DNA of 64,000 nt from Altererythrobacter xiamenensis (lineage in GTDB: Bacteria > Pseudomonadota > Alphaproteobacteria > Sphingomonadales > Sphingomonadaceae), in the NCBI RefSeq assembly GCF_900177715.1, contig NZ_FXWG01000001.1, positions 558,001 to 622,000 of the forward strand, written 5' to 3'. Below, piece after piece: positions 10,929 through 20,923 of this stretch (position 1 is its first letter; each line of letters starts with the position of its first letter). A program made the translations under genes and the position numbers. The notes below the pieces were generated by a model. The model was not told the DNA's origin, did not search any database, and saw nothing but the letters and a program-made list of their open reading frames with translations.

Positions 10929-12695
10929 TTACTGGTTGTTCTGCCGTCCAAGGAAGCGCGGAATGCTGAGCGAGGGGCTGTTCGCCTCTTCTTCATCCTC
11001 TTCCTCATCATCTTCGCGATCCATGCTCGACCCGCGCGAGAGGTTGGCCATGCGTTCGAACAGCGTGCTCCCGGTTGGCGCTCCACCCGAACTTCCGCCA
11101 CTGCTACCACCGCCCGAGCTGTCGGAGGTGCCAGTGGCATCCTCACTCGCGCTCCCGCCGAGCAAACCGCGACGGCGACCGCCAGCGGGCTGAATCGGCT
11201 GGTCCTCGGCGGCAAGGCGGTCTGCATCGCCAAGCAGATCGTCCTGGGCGGGAGTTGCCTCGCCACCGCCTGACGACATGTCGGACGTCAGATCGAGTGT
11301 ATCGCCATTGCCCGCATCGTCGGAAAAGCCTTCGTTCTCTGCCGGGGCAGCATAGGTGCTGTCATCGGCAGGGTCGGCCATGCCGCTGTCGCCGAAGTCA
11401 TCGTCCTCTGCGTTGCGGAGACCGGCGAGCGGATCGACAATGCCGTCGACATCGTCATCCTCGTCCTCTTCTTCGCCCATGTCGTCACCGGCCTGCATGC
11501 CGGTGAGATCGAACGGCTGATCTTCCGCTTCGTCCGCGGACCCGGGTTCGTGAGCGGACTCGTAGGAAGCCGGTTCGTGATCTGCCTGTGCAGCGAGTTC
11601 AAGCGGCTCGTCGGAGCTGTCCGGCTCGTCGGTCGCTTCGCTTTCCGATGGCAATTCCAGCACAGGGCGCTTGGGCGCGCGCGAGCCACCGAGCGAAACG
11701 GGCGCGCTGTGGCTCATTTCGCCTGAGGCACTGGCTTCTATACCGGTCGCAACGACCGACACGCGAATGGTCCCGTCGAGATCGGGGTTGAAGGCCGAAC
11801 CCCAGATGATGTTGGCATCTTCGTCGACCAGTTCGCGAATGTGATTTGCCGCCTCGTCCACTTCGAGCAGGCGCATGTCCTCGCCGCCGATGATCGAGAT
11901 GATGACACCCTTGGCGCCCTGCATGCTGACCCCATCAAGCAGCGGGTTGGCGATCGCGCGTTCCGCAGCTTCGAGCGCGCGGTTCTCGCCTTCGCCTTCG
12001 CCGGTGCCCATCATGGCCTTGCCCATTTCGCTCATCACCGAACGCACGTCGGCAAAGTCCAGGTTGATGAGGCCCGGCATCACCATGAGATCGGTGATCG
12101 AGCGGACGCCCTGCTGCAGCACTTCATCGGCGAGCTGGAAAGCTTCCTTGAAGGTGGTCTCCGCCTTGGCGACCAGGAACAGGTTCTGGTTGGGAATGAC
12201 GATCAGCGTATCGACGTGCTTCTGCAGCTCGTCGATGCCCGATTCCGCAGCGCGCATCCGGCGCGTGCCTTCGAACAGGAACGGCTTGGTCACGACGCCG
12301 ACCGTCAGTACGCCCTTGCGCCGTGCAGCCTCTGCGATGACGGGCGCTGCGCCGGTTCCGGTGCCGCCGCCCATGCCAGCCGCGATGAAGACCATGTTCA
12401 CGCCTTCGAGCGCGTCCTCGATCTCGGCCACGGTTTCCTCGGCCGCTGCCTTGCCCACTTCGGGCCGTGCGCCGGCACCCAGGCCGCCGGTGATATCGGG
12501 GCCGAGCTGGATACGCTTCTCCGCCGCCGAATTGCTGAGCGCCTGCGCATCGGTATTGGCCACGATGAAATCCACGCCTTCGATCTCGGCGTCGATCATG
12601 TTCGCGATCGCATTGCCGCCCGCACCGCCGATCCCGATGACCGTGATCTTCGGCCTCATGTCTTCAGTCGCTGCCGGTCCGATATTGATGCTCAT
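10929..12695 (-). CDS. ftsZ: cell division protein FtsZ
   Basis: Tubulin-like GTPase that forms the Z ring. The 588-residue protein has an N-terminal GTPase with GIGGAGGNA at residues 21-29 and the tubulin signature GGGTGTG at 109-115. The globular part ends near residue 320. A linker of about 250 residues very rich in Asp, Glu, Ser and Gly follows, with an acidic run near [11 protein letters not shown]. The conserved C-terminal peptide [11 protein letters not shown] binds FtsA and other partners. The ATG start has GGAGGACGAG upstream. It is separated from ftsA by 148 bp with DnaA and CtrA-like motifs, so it can be transcribed independently. The linker is much longer than in E. coli (about 50 residues). 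Confidence 0.98.
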   Translation of the reverse strand: MSINIGPAATEDMRPKITVIGIGGAGGNAIANMIDAEIEGVDFIVANTDAQALSNSAAEKRIQLGPDITGGLGAGARPEVGKAAAEETVAEIEDALEGVNMVFIAAGMGGGTGTGAAPVIAEAARRKGVLTVGVVTKPFLFEGTRRMRAAESGIDELQKHVDTLIVIPNQNLFLVAKAETTFKEAFQLADEVLQQGVRSITDLMVMPGLINLDFADVRSVMSEMGKAMMGTGEGEGENRALEAAERAIANPLLDGVSMQGAKGVIISIIGGEDMRLLEVDEAANHIRELVDEDANIIWGSAFNPDLDGTIRVSVVATGIEASASGEMSHSAPVSLGGSRAPKRPVLELPSESEATDEPDSSDEPLELAAQADHEPASYESAHEPGSADEAEDQPFDLTGMQAGDDMGEEEDEDDDVDGIVDPLAGLRNAEDDDFGDSGMADPADDSTYAAPAENEGFSDDAGNGDTLDLTSDMSSGGGEATPAQDDLLGDADRLAAEDQPIQPAGGRRRGLLGGSASEDATGTSDSSGGGSSGGSSGGAPTGSTLFERMANLSRGSSMDREDDEEEDEEEANSPSLSIPRFLGRQNNQ

Positions 12696-12724
12696 TTACT
12701 CGTCCTCCGGGCGCAACAGGCCCC

Positions 12725-12741
12725 AGTTAATTCGGCGTTAC
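12725..12741 (-). promoter_or_regulatory. CtrA-like gapped box upstream of ftsZ
   Basis: Read on the minus strand this is GTAA, seven bases, then TTAAC. The CtrA consensus is TTAA-N7-TTAAC, so there is one mismatch in the first half. It lies about 30 bp before the ftsZ ATG. In Caulobacter CtrA represses ftsZ; a similar role here is inference. Confidence 0.4.
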
Positions 12742-12782
12742 TCTGGCACAGATGCTTTGCGCCGTTGATACCGCCTAATCCC

Positions 12783-12799
12783 TTATCCACAGTGGTTAA
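12783..12799. promoter_or_regulatory. DnaA box within a dyad upstream of ftsZ
   Basis: The plus strand carries TTATCCACA at 12783-12791, an exact match to the strong DnaA box. It is the left half of the dyad TTATCCAC-A-GTGGTTAA, whose right half read backwards is TTAACCAC, one base from the CtrA 8-mer TTAACCAT. It sits 88-104 bp before the ftsZ start. DnaA activates ftsZ in Caulobacter, which makes the position meaningful. Confidence 0.6.
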
Positions 12800-12843
12800 A
12801 ATACTCTGTTCTCTCAATACAGACCCATAAAGGCGCGATCGGT

Positions 12844-14124
12844 TCAAAAATACTCCTTCAGCGCCCTGAAAACACGACTCAGCGCCTTGCTGCCACTGTA
12901 GCTGAAACTTTGCTGGTAACTGGGACCGATCGAGCGGATGTCGACCGGATCTTCCGCCGCGTAAAGGCACAGGCCAGCCAGCGTCGCAAATCCCGGAGTC
13001 GAATGCGCCTCTGGCAGGCCGGTCAGCGAAGGCGGGCGACCGACCCGCACCGGCATACCGAGCGCGCTTTGCATATAGTCGGCCAGCCCCGCCAATTCGG
13101 CACCGCCGCCGGTGAGCACGACCTGCCCGCCATTCGCGCCGGAGAAGCCCATTCCCTTGAGCGCGCGATGAATTTCGGTGCTCAGGCCTGAAAGCTTGCC
13201 GGTCACGATAGAAACCAGTTCGGCCCGGGCGATCCGGTTGTTGTCATCGGCACCGCGCGCCACTGCGGTCACAGCATCATCCCCGGGACCGTGGATCGGC
13301 ACCATTTCGCGGTGATCGCTCGGGCTGGAAATCGCCGAGCCTGCGACGCATTTGAGCCGCTCCGCCTGAAAGCGCCGGATGCCGATGGCGGAGGCGATCG
13401 CGTCGGTAATGTCCGAAGACCCGAAATTGAGCGCCTCGAGCCCCAGCAGCATGCCGCCGGCATAAACCGCGACATTGGTGACATCTCCGCCAATCTCGAC
13501 CATCGCCACGCCGAGATCGCGCTCTTCTTCCGAGAGACAGGCAAGCCCTGCGGCAAGCGGCGCTGCGACGACCGCCTCGACCTCCAGATGGGCATTCTGA
13601 ACCGCCTCGGTGAGATTGCGGACAGGTGCTCCATCGGCGAGCATTACGTGGACGTCGACACCAAGGCGCTCTGCATGCAGGCCCTTGGGATTGGCAACTC
13701 CATGCGCGCCGTCGAGCGTGAAATGTGCAGGTTGCGCATGAAGCACCATGCGCCCGTTCGGCTGGAGGCTGTCCCGCGCCGCACCGAGCAGGTGATCGAT
13801 ATCCTCCTCCTCGATCCGCCTTCCGCCGATCTCGATATCGACGGTCGAAACCTCGCTATTGAGGCCCGCGCCGCTGCAGCCGATCCAGACGCTCTGAACG
13901 CTGGTTCCGGCGTTTTTCTCGGCCCGCTCCACCGCATCGCGAATGGCATAGGTCGCCGCCGCCATATCGGTGACATAGCCACGCTTTATGCCCTGGCTGG
14001 CGCGGTGGCCGCTGCCCAGCACCTGCAGTTCGCCGCTTTCGTTGATCCCCATGATCATCGCCGAAATGCGGAATGAGCCGGTATTAACCGCCCCGATCAC
14101 CTTGCTGTAACGGGTGGTTGCCAT
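12844..14124 (-). CDS. ftsA: cell division protein FtsA
   Basis: Actin-like ATPase of 426 residues that anchors FtsZ to the membrane and recruits late division proteins. The SHS2 and actin subdomains are recognisable (GYVTDMAAATYAIRDAVERA, VWIGCSGAGLNS, VVAAPLAAGLACL, VVLTGGGAELAGL). The C-terminal helix KALSRVFRALKEYF is amphipathic and serves as the membrane-targeting sequence. Its ATG overlaps the ftsQ stop by one base (TGATG). The 148-bp gap to ftsZ is the largest within the cluster and probably contains a promoter. Confidence 0.96.
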   Translation of the reverse strand: MATTRYSKVIGAVNTGSFRISAMIMGINESGELQVLGSGHRASQGIKRGYVTDMAAATYAIRDAVERAEKNAGTSVQSVWIGCSGAGLNSEVSTVDIEIGGRRIEEEDIDHLLGAARDSLQPNGRMVLHAQPAHFTLDGAHGVANPKGLHAERLGVDVHVMLADGAPVRNLTEAVQNAHLEVEAVVAAPLAAGLACLSEEERDLGVAMVEIGGDVTNVAVYAGGMLLGLEALNFGSSDITDAIASAIGIRRFQAERLKCVAGSAISSPSDHREMVPIHGPGDDAVTAVARGADDNNRIARAELVSIVTGKLSGLSTEIHRALKGMGFSGANGGQVVLTGGGAELAGLADYMQSALGMPVRVGRPPSLTGLPEAHSTPGFATLAGLCLYAAEDPVDIRSIGPSYQQSFSYSGSKALSRVFRALKEYF

Positions 14125-15032
14125 CAGTGTGCCTCCCCCTCGCCCAGCACCTGTTCGGCGCGACCCGGAATGCGCATGTAGAGGCGCGGCGGTGCGCGCA
14201 TATCGAATGTCGCTACCTTGCCGCCGAGCAAGCGGTTCTGGCCGTCTACCCGCGCGAACTTGATCAGCGCGGTGGCCGCTTCCTCATCGCCTTGCGGCAA
14301 GGCCAATATCTGTCCGGTCTTGAAGGTCAGGTTCCAGCGCCGGTTGCCAACCCATTCGGCGGCCTTCACTTGCGAACGCAGCGCCGGTGCCGCTTCGAGC
14401 ACGCTGTCGAGTGCAGCCACCTGCCGCGCCGCCCCCGGCCCCGAAATCTGCAGCATGTCCTTTGCGCGCTCAGCCGATACCGGCTCCAGTTCCACACCTT
14501 CGCCATCGATCAGCATCAGCCGGTCGGGCTTTTCGAGGACGGCATGCGGCTCCCGCTCGACGATATCGATGGCGAGCGTCGCGGGCAATTGGCGCGAGAC
14601 CCGCGCATCTTTGACCCAGGCCATTTCGAGCAGCCCTTCGCGCAGCTCCTCGAGATCGACCAACGGCATGGGTTCTTCGCGATGCTGCGAGAACACCCGC
14701 TCATACACCGCCATCTCGTTCATTCGCTCGACGCCCGACACGCGCACGTGCTTCACCTCGAAACCGGCATCGGAGGCAAGGTTCGCGACCTGCGCCTGCG
14801 CCATCGCGGGAACGCCAGCGAGCGTTGCGACGAACCACGCGAGCGCAACCCCGCCGCCCAAAATGATGGCTAGGAAAATCCGCTGCAGCTGCTCCTCGGT
14901 GAAGGGCAGCAGCGCCATCGCGCCATCGAGAAAGCCGCTCGTCTTCGCCTTCGCCTTGCGCGCGGTATTGGCGCGGCTGTTCGCTTTCGCAGCGCGGCGA
15001 ACCCCCTTCGATCCGCGCTTAATCGTCGCCAT
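14124..15032 (-). CDS. ftsQ: cell division protein FtsQ
   Basis: Bitopic inner-membrane protein of 302 residues that links early and late divisome proteins. A basic cytoplasmic tail of about 50 residues (KRGSKGVRRAAKANSRAN) precedes one membrane segment (LAIILGGGVALAWFVATLAG). The periplasmic POTRA domain starts at FEVKHVRVSGVERM, and a beta domain contains DARVSRQLPATLAIDIVER. The start ATG 15032 has GAGGGGGG upstream and lies inside the end of ddl, overlapping it by 14 bp. It overlaps ftsA by one base. Confidence 0.95.
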   Translation of the reverse strand: MATIKRGSKGVRRAAKANSRANTARKAKAKTSGFLDGAMALLPFTEEQLQRIFLAIILGGGVALAWFVATLAGVPAMAQAQVANLASDAGFEVKHVRVSGVERMNEMAVYERVFSQHREEPMPLVDLEELREGLLEMAWVKDARVSRQLPATLAIDIVEREPHAVLEKPDRLMLIDGEGVELEPVSAERAKDMLQISGPGAARQVAALDSVLEAAPALRSQVKAAEWVGNRRWNLTFKTGQILALPQGDEEAATALIKFARVDGQNRLLGGKVATFDMRAPPRLYMRIPGRAEQVLGEGEAH

Positions 15033-16005
15033 TGCTACCCCCCTCGAGCTTTTCCGGAGCGAAGCGGCGCAGCGCATCGGCCACGATCGCTTCGACCAGG
15101 TCCGCATACTCCATGCCCGCATGCTTCGCCTGCTCGGGCACGAGGCTCAATGGCGTCATGCCGGGCTGCGTATTGGTTTCGAGCACGAACAGGCCATCTT
15201 CGCCCTGTTCATCGTCCCAGCGAAAGTCGGTGCGGCTTGTGCCCTTGCATCCGAGCGCCTGATGCGCGCGAAGGGCATAGTCCTCGCACAGCGCGGCGAT
15301 CTCGGCAGGGATTTTCGCCGGGCAGACGTGTTCGGTCTTTCCGTCTGTGTATTTGTTCTCGTAATCGTAGAAACCCGATTTCACGATCAGTTCGGTCACG
15401 CCAAGCGCGCGGGGTCCATCGGGCGTGTCGATGACCGCCGTCGTCATCTCGCGCCCCTTGATGAAGGGTTCGGCGAGCAACTGTCGGAACTCCTGCCACG
15501 GGCCGGCGACATCGCGCCCGATCGGGTTGCCGTAATTGCTGTCGTCGGTGACGATCGCGACGCCGACCGAGGAGCCTTCATTGACCGGTTTAAGGACATA
15601 GGGCCGCGCGATCGGGTCCCGTTCGAAAAGCTCTTCCGACTTCACGATCCGCCCGCCCGGCATCGGAATGCCCTTGGGCACCAGTGCCTGCTTGGTCAGT
15701 TCCTTGTCGATCGCGATGACCGAGGTCGCGAGGCCGGAATGCGTATATGGCACGCCCATCAGATCGAGCATGCCCTGCACCGTGCCGTCTTCACCCGGCA
15801 CGCCGTGAAGCGCGTTGAAGACAACATCGGGCGCCGCCTCGGCAATGCGCGCGGCGACCTGGCGATCCATGTCGATCCGCGTGACCTGATGCCCGCGGCT
15901 TTCGAGCGCGTCGGCAACGCCCTTGCCGCTCATCAGGGAGACTTCGCGCTCATGCGCCCAGCCGCCCATCAGGACGGCGACGTGTAGCTTGGGGAGGCTT
16001 GCCAT
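15019..16005 (-). CDS. ddl: D-alanine--D-alanine ligase
   Basis: ATP-grasp ligase that makes the D-Ala-D-Ala dipeptide used by MurF. The protein is 328 residues from ATG 16005; an ATG two codons earlier at 16011 is also possible. I prefer 16005 because AGGA is eight bases before it and only two before the other. Typical features are VLMGGWAHEREVSLMSGKGV at the N-terminus, ALHGVPGEDGTVQG, KPVNEGSSVGV and the C-terminal VLETNTQPGMTPLSLVPEQA. It overlaps ftsQ by 14 bp and follows murB by about 10 bp. Cytoplasmic, and an essential step of peptidoglycan synthesis. Confidence 0.96.
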   Translation of the reverse strand: MASLPKLHVAVLMGGWAHEREVSLMSGKGVADALESRGHQVTRIDMDRQVAARIAEAAPDVVFNALHGVPGEDGTVQGMLDLMGVPYTHSGLATSVIAIDKELTKQALVPKGIPMPGGRIVKSEELFERDPIARPYVLKPVNEGSSVGVAIVTDDSNYGNPIGRDVAGPWQEFRQLLAEPFIKGREMTTAVIDTPDGPRALGVTELIVKSGFYDYENKYTDGKTEHVCPAKIPAEIAALCEDYALRAHQALGCKGTSRTDFRWDDEQGEDGLFVLETNTQPGMTPLSLVPEQAKHAGMEYADLVEAIVADALRRFAPEKLEGGSNGDD

Positions 16006-16015
16006 ATGCATGTTC

Positions 16016-16987
16016 CTAAGGCCGCCCCACGCGTTGAATTTCCCATTCGAGTTGAACGCCCGATTTCTTGTAAACCCGGCGTTTCACTTCCTCGCCCAGC
16101 CCCTCGATGTCGGCGCTGGTCGCATCCCCTGTATTGATGAGGAAATTGGTGTGCTTCTCCGAAACCTGCGCGCCGCCCATCCTCAGGCCGCGACATCCGG
16201 CTTCATCGACCAGCTGCCACGCCTTCTGGCCCGGCGGGTTCTTGAAAGTCGATCCGCCGGTCTTGGTGCGCAGCGGCTGCGAGTCCTCGCGCGCCTGCGC
16301 AATGCGGTCCATCTCGGCACCGATTTCTTGCGGATCGCCGGGCGTGCCCTGGAACCTCGCTGAAACGACCACCGCGCCATCGGGCAAGGCCGAATGGCGG
16401 TAGCTGTATTGCAGATCGCTCACCGGAAGGGTGACGAGTTCGCCCCCCGGCAGGATCACGTCGCAATCGATCAGGATGTCGGACACCTCGCGGCCATAGG
16501 CCCCGCCGTTCATCCGCACGAAGCCGCCGACCGTGCCGGGAATGCCGCGCAGGAATTCCAGTCCTGCGATACCGGCATCGCGCGCGGTGGAAGAAACGAG
16601 GATACCATGCGCGCCCGCGCCACAGGCGACGACATTGCCTTCACGGATTTCGACTTCGCTGAAAGGCTTGCCGAGCTTGATCACGACGCCCGGCACACCG
16701 CCGTCGCGCACGATCATGTTCGAACCAAGGCCCAGCGCCATGACCGGAGTGCCGTCCTCCAGCCGATCGAGAAACTCGCGCAGATCGTCGAGATCGGCGG
16801 GTTCGAACAGCCAATCTGCCGCGCCGCCGCTCTTGAACCACACCAGCTTTGCGAGCGGTGCGTTGGGCGTAAGCTTGCCTCGGACATGGCCGGCAGGCAC
16901 TGGTGCTTCCACCGCGCCGTCGACCGAACAATCGGGCGCAGCCCCGCTATCGGTGAACCATTCATTGTCGGGCTGCGTCATCGTCAT
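16016..16987 (-). CDS. murB: UDP-N-acetylmuramate dehydrogenase
   Basis: FAD enzyme that reduces UDP-GlcNAc-enolpyruvate to UDP-MurNAc with NADPH. The 323-residue protein has the FAD-binding region ([20 protein letters not shown]), the GIPGTVGG motif with MNGGAYG, and the substrate region [20 protein letters not shown]. This is a type I-like arrangement, with Ser in [11 protein letters not shown] as the likely proton donor. The start overlaps the murC stop by 4 bp (ATGA). An extra N-terminal stretch of about 35 residues precedes the family core. Confidence 0.95.
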   Translation of the reverse strand: MTMTQPDNEWFTDSGAAPDCSVDGAVEAPVPAGHVRGKLTPNAPLAKLVWFKSGGAADWLFEPADLDDLREFLDRLEDGTPVMALGLGSNMIVRDGGVPGVVIKLGKPFSEVEIREGNVVACGAGAHGILVSSTARDAGIAGLEFLRGIPGTVGGFVRMNGGAYGREVSDILIDCDVILPGGELVTLPVSDLQYSYRHSALPDGAVVVSARFQGTPGDPQEIGAEMDRIAQAREDSQPLRTKTGGSTFKNPPGQKAWQLVDEAGCRGLRMGGAQVSEKHTNFLINTGDATSADIEGLGEEVKRRVYKKSGVQLEWEIQRVGRP

Positions 16988-18417
16988 GCGGCGCGTTCTT
17001 TCGCAATGTTATCGGCAAGGTCGGCAGCCCATTTGGTGATGTCGCCAGCGCCCAGACACACCACGATGTCTCCCGGCCCGATTTCCCCGGCGAGGGTGTT
17101 CGCGAGTGCCTCCTGATCGGGAATGGTCGCAGCGGAGCGATGCCCGCGCGACTTGAGCCCGGCGACGAGCGCATCGGCATCGACGCCATCGATCGGGTCC
17201 TCACCAGCTGCATAGACCGGTGTGACATAGACCTGGTCGGCTTCGTTGAAGCAGGACTGGAACTCGTCCATCAGATCCTTGAGGCGGGTGTAGCGGTGCG
17301 GCTGTGCGACTGCGATCACGCGGCCTTGCCCGCCTGCCTCCGCCGCTTCGCGTGCTGCGCCAAGCACGGCACGAATTTCGACCGGGTGGTGGGCGTAGTC
17401 ATCGATGATGGTCGCAGCGCCGCCTTCCACAGGTACGGTGCCAACCTTCGTGAACCGCCGCCGGACGCCGCCGAACTGGCCGAACCCGCTGCGGATGACG
17501 TCATCGCCGCAGCCCATCTCGATCGAGACCGCGATGGCGGCGAGCGCATTCTGGACATTGTGCCGTCCGGGCATGGGGAGCTTCACGCCTTCGATGCGGC
17601 GATCCTCTTCTCCGCGCTGGCGAACGATAACATCGAAGACATTGCCCCCGGCATCGGGCCGCACGTTGACGCCGCAGATGTCGGCCTGGAGCGAAAAGCC
17701 ATAGGTGATGACCCGCCGGTCGCGCACCTGCCCCACGACGGCCTGCACTTCGGGATGGTCGATGCACATGATCGCCGCGCCGTAGAATGGCACGTTGTGA
17801 ATGAATTCGACGAAGGCGCGCTTCACCCCGTCGAAATCGCCGTAATGGTCGAGATGCTCGGGATCGATATTGGTGACGACGGCGATGGTCCCGTCGAGCC
17901 GCAGGAAACTGCCGTCGCTTTCGTCAGCCTCGACGACCATCCAGTCGGAATCGCCCAGCCGCGCATTCGAACCATACTGTTCGATGATGCCGCCATTGAT
18001 CACGGTCGGATCGACCCCGCCTGCATCGAGCAGTGCGGCGATCATGCTCGTCGTCGTCGTCTTGCCATGTGTGCCCGCGACCGCGACCGTCGACTTGAGC
18101 CGCATGAGTTCTGCCAGCATTTCCGCACGGCGCACCACGGGAATGCGATTTTCCAGCGCATGCGCGACTTCCGGATTGGTCCGCTTTACCGCAGTCGACG
18201 TCACGACCACCGCTGCGCCTTCGACATTCTCCTTCGCGTGTCCGATATGGACCGAGATGCCGCGGGCGCGCAGCCGCTCGACGCTCGGGCTTTCCGAAAT
18301 ATCGCTGCCCTGCACCGTGTAGCCGAGGTTGTTCATCACCTCCGCAATTCCTGACATGCCGATACCGCCGATGCCGACGAAGTGGATTACGCCGATGTCT
18401 GTGCCGACACCCTTCAT
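16984..18417 (-). CDS. murC: UDP-N-acetylmuramate--L-alanine ligase
   Basis: Adds L-Ala to UDP-MurNAc with ATP, the first amino acid of the stem peptide. The protein is 477 residues. The N-terminal Rossmann domain starts [18 protein letters not shown], the ATP loop is [11 protein letters not shown], the central domain has [10 protein letters not shown] and [14 protein letters not shown], and the C-terminal domain contains [10 protein letters not shown]. It overlaps murG (ATGA) and murB (ATGA) by 4 bp on either side, so translation is tightly coupled. Confidence 0.97.
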   Translation of the reverse strand: MKGVGTDIGVIHFVGIGGIGMSGIAEVMNNLGYTVQGSDISESPSVERLRARGISVHIGHAKENVEGAAVVVTSTAVKRTNPEVAHALENRIPVVRRAEMLAELMRLKSTVAVAGTHGKTTTTSMIAALLDAGGVDPTVINGGIIEQYGSNARLGDSDWMVVEADESDGSFLRLDGTIAVVTNIDPEHLDHYGDFDGVKRAFVEFIHNVPFYGAAIMCIDHPEVQAVVGQVRDRRVITYGFSLQADICGVNVRPDAGGNVFDVIVRQRGEEDRRIEGVKLPMPGRHNVQNALAAIAVSIEMGCGDDVIRSGFGQFGGVRRRFTKVGTVPVEGGAATIIDDYAHHPVEIRAVLGAAREAAEAGGQGRVIAVAQPHRYTRLKDLMDEFQSCFNEADQVYVTPVYAAGEDPIDGVDADALVAGLKSRGHRSAATIPDQEALANTLAGEIGPGDIVVCLGAGDITKWAADLADNIAKERAA

Positions 18418-19700
18418 TTGTGCATTCCCCGAGTTGCGCCCTGCCCCACGGCTTCGCCCTGGCTTGCCCCGCGCGCATTGTTTCCGCCGACGCGGATCAC
18501 ATCCATCATCTCGGCCCCGCCGAAGCTTTCGACGAGATCGGCGAGGTCCTTCGCCGCATCAGGCCGTCCACAATTCCACGAGGCATGCGCCGCATTGGCG
18601 AGCGATTGCGGCTTCTGGGCGAGCGCCATGATCTGACGCGAAATATCCTTGGCGAGTTTCTGGAACGTGTCGGATTGCCGCTTGCGAAGGGCGTTGGCGG
18701 CGTCGCTGTCGCCTTCGGGCATCTTGATCGTCGACTGCGGCTGGCGGATCATGCGCGCGCCGCCCGCCTTGACGATCTCGCGCGTGTTGGCCGCCTGGTG
18801 ATCGTCGGTCGCGATGGGCAGCGGGATCAGGATCGCCGGACGACCGACCGCGGTCAGCTCGGCAATCGTCGAGGCACCGGCGCGCCCGATGAAAAGGTGA
18901 CAATCGGCGAGGCGCGTTTCCATATCCTCGAAATAGGTGCCGAGTTCAGCGGGAATGTCGTGATTGCGATAGCGGTCGCGAACGCGGTCGAGATCTTCGG
19001 GCCGACATTGCTGCGTAACCTGCAGGCGCTGGCGAAGCGCCGGCTGCAGCATGGCCAGACCATCGGGGATTACTTCCGAAAGAATCCGCGCGCCCTGGCT
19101 GCCGCCTGTCACGAGTACGCGCAGGATGCCGTCTTCGGTCAGCGGCGGAAAATCCTCCTTGCGGAGGGCAAGCACTTCCGGGCGGACCGGATTGCCGACC
19201 AGATGCGTCTTGGAAAGATGCTGTTCCTTGAGCCGTTCGACATCGGGATAGGATGTCGCGATCGCCTGCACGCGCCCAGCCATCAGTCGATTGACCCGGC
19301 CCAGCACGGCGTTCTGTTCATGCACGATCGTCGGAATGCCGGCCGAAGTCGACGCGAGCATCGCGGGCATGGCGGGATAGCCGCCGAAGCCGACCACGGC
19401 GCTCGGCGCAAAGCTTTCGAAGAGGCGCAGTGCCATGCCGCGCCCTTCCCACAAGGCTTTCACGCCCTTGATCCAGCCGAGCGGGTTCTTGCCGAAGCGG
19501 CCCGCCGGAATGACATGTGCAGGGAGGAATTCGGGCTTTCCCGGGATCTCCGCGCCACGCTCGTCGGTGATCAGCGCGACATGATGGCCGCGCCGCTCAA
19601 GCTCGGTCGCAAGCGCGAAGGCGGGGATCAGGTGTCCGCCAGTGCCGCCTGCGGCGAGCACGTAGTGCCGCCCCGCGCCATTGGGTGTGTCACCGCTCAT
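18414..19700 (-). CDS. murG: undecaprenyldiphospho-muramoylpentapeptide beta-N-acetylglucosaminyltransferase
   Basis: GT28 glycosyltransferase that adds GlcNAc to lipid I to give lipid II on the cytoplasmic face of the inner membrane. It shows [20 protein letters not shown] at the N-terminus, [21 protein letters not shown], and [19 protein letters not shown] for UDP-GlcNAc binding. The start ATG 19700 follows GGAGG and overlaps the ftsW stop as ATGA. At 428 residues it is about 70 longer than E. coli MurG. The extra part is mostly at the C-terminus ([19 protein letters not shown]) and includes a charged insertion before it. Confidence 0.96.
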   Translation of the reverse strand: MSGDTPNGAGRHYVLAAGGTGGHLIPAFALATELERRGHHVALITDERGAEIPGKPEFLPAHVIPAGRFGKNPLGWIKGVKALWEGRGMALRLFESFAPSAVVGFGGYPAMPAMLASTSAGIPTIVHEQNAVLGRVNRLMAGRVQAIATSYPDVERLKEQHLSKTHLVGNPVRPEVLALRKEDFPPLTEDGILRVLVTGGSQGARILSEVIPDGLAMLQPALRQRLQVTQQCRPEDLDRVRDRYRNHDIPAELGTYFEDMETRLADCHLFIGRAGASTIAELTAVGRPAILIPLPIATDDHQAANTREIVKAGGARMIRQPQSTIKMPEGDSDAANALRKRQSDTFQKLAKDISRQIMALAQKPQSLANAAHASWNCGRPDAAKDLADLVESFGGAEMMDVIRVGGNNARGASQGEAVGQGATRGMHK

Positions 19701-20923
19701 CGCTCGTCCTCCTTCTTGCCCAGCATGTCGATCAGGCCGGGCGTTTCGCGCTGGAGGTAGGGATTGCGGCGCGTGATGGCCAGCAACAGTCCGATGGTGA
19801 GGCAGACGGCGATTGTGGAAGACCCGCCATAGCTTACCAGCGGCAATGTCATCCCCTTCGATGGGAATAGCTGCAGATTGACGAGAATATTGATGAACGC
19901 CTGCCCGCCGACTTGGGCGGCGAGACCGGCGCCTGCGAGCAGGACGAACAGATTGTCCTCGTCGAACAGGCGCAACAATACGCGCAGCAAGATCGCGAGG
20001 TAGAGGAGCACGATGACCGCGCACATCAGCAAGCCGAACTCCTCGCCGATTACCGAGAAAATGTAATCGGTATGCGCTTCGGGCAGGTTCATCTTGCGAA
20101 TGCCGAGCCACAGCCCGCTACCCGTCCAGCCGCCTGCCAGCAGGGTCCGTTCGGCGAGGTCGACCTGGTCGAATGCGGTTCCTCCGCCGAGAAAATCGTC
20201 GATCCGGTGGCGGGCGTTGTCATAGAGGAAATAGGCTGCGGTGAGCCCGACCACGCCCGCGCCGACGAGTGCGCTGATCCGCTGCACCGAAACGCCCGAA
20301 AGCAGGATCAGCACGAACCACACCCCGCCGAACAGCAGCGTTGCGCCGAGATTGGGCTGAAGCATCAGCAGCGCAGCAACCAGGCCCATGATCCCGGAGA
20401 CCACGGCCAGCACGGGCATGTTGGGATCGCGCAGTCGCCAGGTCAGCACCCAGGCCAGCAGGATCGCAAAGCCGGGCTTCAGAAACTCGCTCGGCTGGAA
20501 GGAGAAACCGATATCAATCCAGCGCACGGAACCGTTTTTCTCTGTGCCGAAAATCGGCACAAGCACGAGGAAGAACAACATGGCTCCGGCCAGTAGAATA
20601 CCCAGCCTGCGCGCATCGTCGATCCGTAGCAGCGAGCCGAAGAACATCGCGCCGAGGCCAAGGACCTGCCAGACGATATGCTGTTTCAGGAACAGGAACT
20701 CGTCGAGCGTGACCTCTGCCGTGGAGAGCCGGTCGGCGCTCGCAGGCGAAGCTGCTGCAACGGCAGCCGTGCCGAGCACCATCAATATGCCGACGAGTCC
20801 CAGCAGGACCTTGTCGATCTCGCGCCACCAGATCTTTAGCTCTTCCCGCCAGACCTTACGCCAGTCGCGATTGCGCTGCTGGCTCGCCTTGCGCTTCGAA
20901 ACATAGATTGGTTGGCTGCTCAT
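19697..20923 (-). CDS. ftsW: peptidoglycan glycosyltransferase FtsW
   Basis: SEDS-family polytopic membrane enzyme that polymerises lipid II at the septum together with FtsI. The protein is 408 residues with a basic cytoplasmic N-terminus (KRKASQQRNRDWRKVWREE) and about ten membrane segments. Landmarks are SVRWIDIGFSFQPSEFLKPG and a late loop ending with KGMTLPLVSYGGSSTIA. It overlaps murD by 4 bp upstream and murG by 4 bp downstream. Confidence 0.96.
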   Translation of the reverse strand: MSSQPIYVSKRKASQQRNRDWRKVWREELKIWWREIDKVLLGLVGILMVLGTAAVAAASPASADRLSTAEVTLDEFLFLKQHIVWQVLGLGAMFFGSLLRIDDARRLGILLAGAMLFFLVLVPIFGTEKNGSVRWIDIGFSFQPSEFLKPGFAILLAWVLTWRLRDPNMPVLAVVSGIMGLVAALLMLQPNLGATLLFGGVWFVLILLSGVSVQRISALVGAGVVGLTAAYFLYDNARHRIDDFLGGGTAFDQVDLAERTLLAGGWTGSGLWLGIRKMNLPEAHTDYIFSVIGEEFGLLMCAVIVLLYLAILLRVLLRLFDEDNLFVLLAGAGLAAQVGGQAFINILVNLQLFPSKGMTLPLVSYGGSSTIAVCLTIGLLLAITRRNPYLQRETPGLIDMLGKKEDER

